Assembly (NCBI GenBank): GCA_934700265.1
Contig: CAKUXH010000054.1
Span: forward strand, 1 to 6,617
Length of the DNA: 6,617 bases
Reading direction: 5' to 3'
Source of the DNA: an uncultured Opitutales bacterium
GTDB lineage: Bacteria; Verrucomicrobiota; Verrucomicrobiia; Opitutales; UBA9783
Below are positions 6,348-6,617 of the stretch, piece by piece. Made by a program: the position numbers and the translations under genes. The notes under the pieces were generated by a model that saw only the letters and a program-made list of their open reading frames with translations, had not been told where the DNA came from and did no database searches. Within the stretch, counting starts at the first letter, position 1. Every line of letters begins with the position of its first letter.

Positions 6348-6617
6348 TTACCAGTCCTTTAAGGTTTTATCTTGAAAATTCTTTTGGTGTTTTGAAAAAT
6401 TTATAGGCAAGATTCGTTCATTATTTTTTTCTTTTTGAAGGATATTTTCCAATTCTTGCTTTTTCCTATCTTGAGAACTTAATGATTGAGGTACATTTTG
6501 AGAAGATTGTGATATTTGTTTATCTTTTAGATCATCATTTTTATCGGATTGCTGACCATTTTGATCGTTTTTATCATCAGGTTTTTTTGAATTATCAGAT
6601 TTGGAATCATTTTGATT
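6348..6617 (-). CDS. batC: C-terminal tail of a BatC-type (possibly BatB-BatC, VWA/TPR) protein, 5'-truncated by window edge
   Basis: A minus-strand frame is open from the right edge to TAA at 6348-6350 and gives 89 codons with no in-window start. The first half is low-complexity and rich in Asn, Gln, Asp, Lys and Ser ('NQNDSKSDNSKKPDDKNDQN' and onward). Then comes a helical segment, 'QELENILQKEKNNERI', and the protein ends in 'LKDW'. A Gln/Asn/Asp-rich linker, a short charged helix and a terminal Lys-Asp-Trp are, from memory of the family, typical ends of TPR- or VWA/TPR-containing Bat proteins. The gene lies immediately upstream of batD, with 1 nt between stop and start. The TPR and any VWA domain would be outside the window, so BatC cannot be told apart from a BatB-BatC fusion here. 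The frame is real coding sequence because it is stop-free throughout and ends at the expected spacing. Confidence 0.75.
   Translation of the reverse strand, partial: NQNDSKSDNSKKPDDKNDQNGQQSDKNDDLKDKQISQSSQNVPQSLSSQDRKKQELENILQKEKNNERILPINFSKHQKNFQDKTLKDW
6355..6360 (-). promoter_or_regulatory. ribosome binding site of batD
   Basis: On the minus strand AAAGGA sits 8 nt before the batD ATG, a good Shine-Dalgarno match and spacing. It lies inside the last codons of the upstream Bat gene. It is the only clear Shine-Dalgarno in the window. lpxA, batE and murJ start without one and appear to rely on overlap or very close spacing to the preceding stop. Confidence 0.7.

Noticed and set aside
6348..6617. 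The absence of an ATG-initiated gene here read as a non-coding or regulatory region
   Set aside because: The minus frame is open to the window edge, ends 1 nt before batD and has a tail typical of Bat proteins, so it is a truncated gene.
1..6617. A novel defence, mobile or CRISPR-type system
   Set aside because: All long frames match known envelope or RNA-processing families. I saw no transposase, repeats with spacers, tRNA, toxin-antitoxin pair or unexplained intergenic space.

Overview
The window is AT-rich, densely packed bacterial DNA from a Gram-negative organism that makes both lipid A and peptidoglycan. The inferred proteins look like those of the PVC superphylum. The RNase G S1-domain insert and its 'GPRTTTNISLPGRYLVLTPY' stretch recall verrucomicrobial (Opitutae-like) homologues. 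So does the LpxA segment around 'GGDPQ' with its 'RRGF' and 'FLNFF' C-terminal motifs. This placement is from memory of the families and has not been tested by a search. Low G+C and near-zero intergenic space would fit a streamlined or host-associated lineage, but that is an inference.

Layout. The left third carries two plus-strand genes. The first is an RNase E/G-family endoribonuclease whose reading frame is open to the left edge, so its true start lies outside the window. The second is lpxA, joined to it by an ATGA stop/start overlap. The right two thirds are a tight minus-strand cluster, read from right to left. It starts with the C-terminal tail of a Bat-type protein (BatC or a BatB-BatC fusion) cut by the right edge. 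Then come batD, batE and murJ. Spacings in this cluster are 1 nt, a 4-nt overlap and 4 nt, so it is very likely one transcript. The two units converge, and the stop codons of lpxA and murJ overlap one another, leaving no intergenic terminator space. There is no stretch over 300 bases without a gene.

Function. LpxA starts lipid A synthesis and MurJ flips lipid II for the cell wall. RNase E/G processes rRNA or mRNA. BatC, BatD and BatE belong to the Bat (Bacteroides aerotolerance) envelope system, usually found with a MoxR ATPase, a DUF58 protein and VWA proteins (BatA/BatB). Those partners would be expected beyond the right edge. MurJ as the distal gene of a bat transcript is the most distinctive contextual point.

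I see no tRNA, rRNA, CRISPR, mobile element or clearly novel system. Most of this is envelope and RNA housekeeping. The points worth a second look are the two edge-truncated genes, the interlocked convergent stops, substitutions in LpxA and MurJ, and a plus-strand G-over-C excess that persists across both gene orientations.
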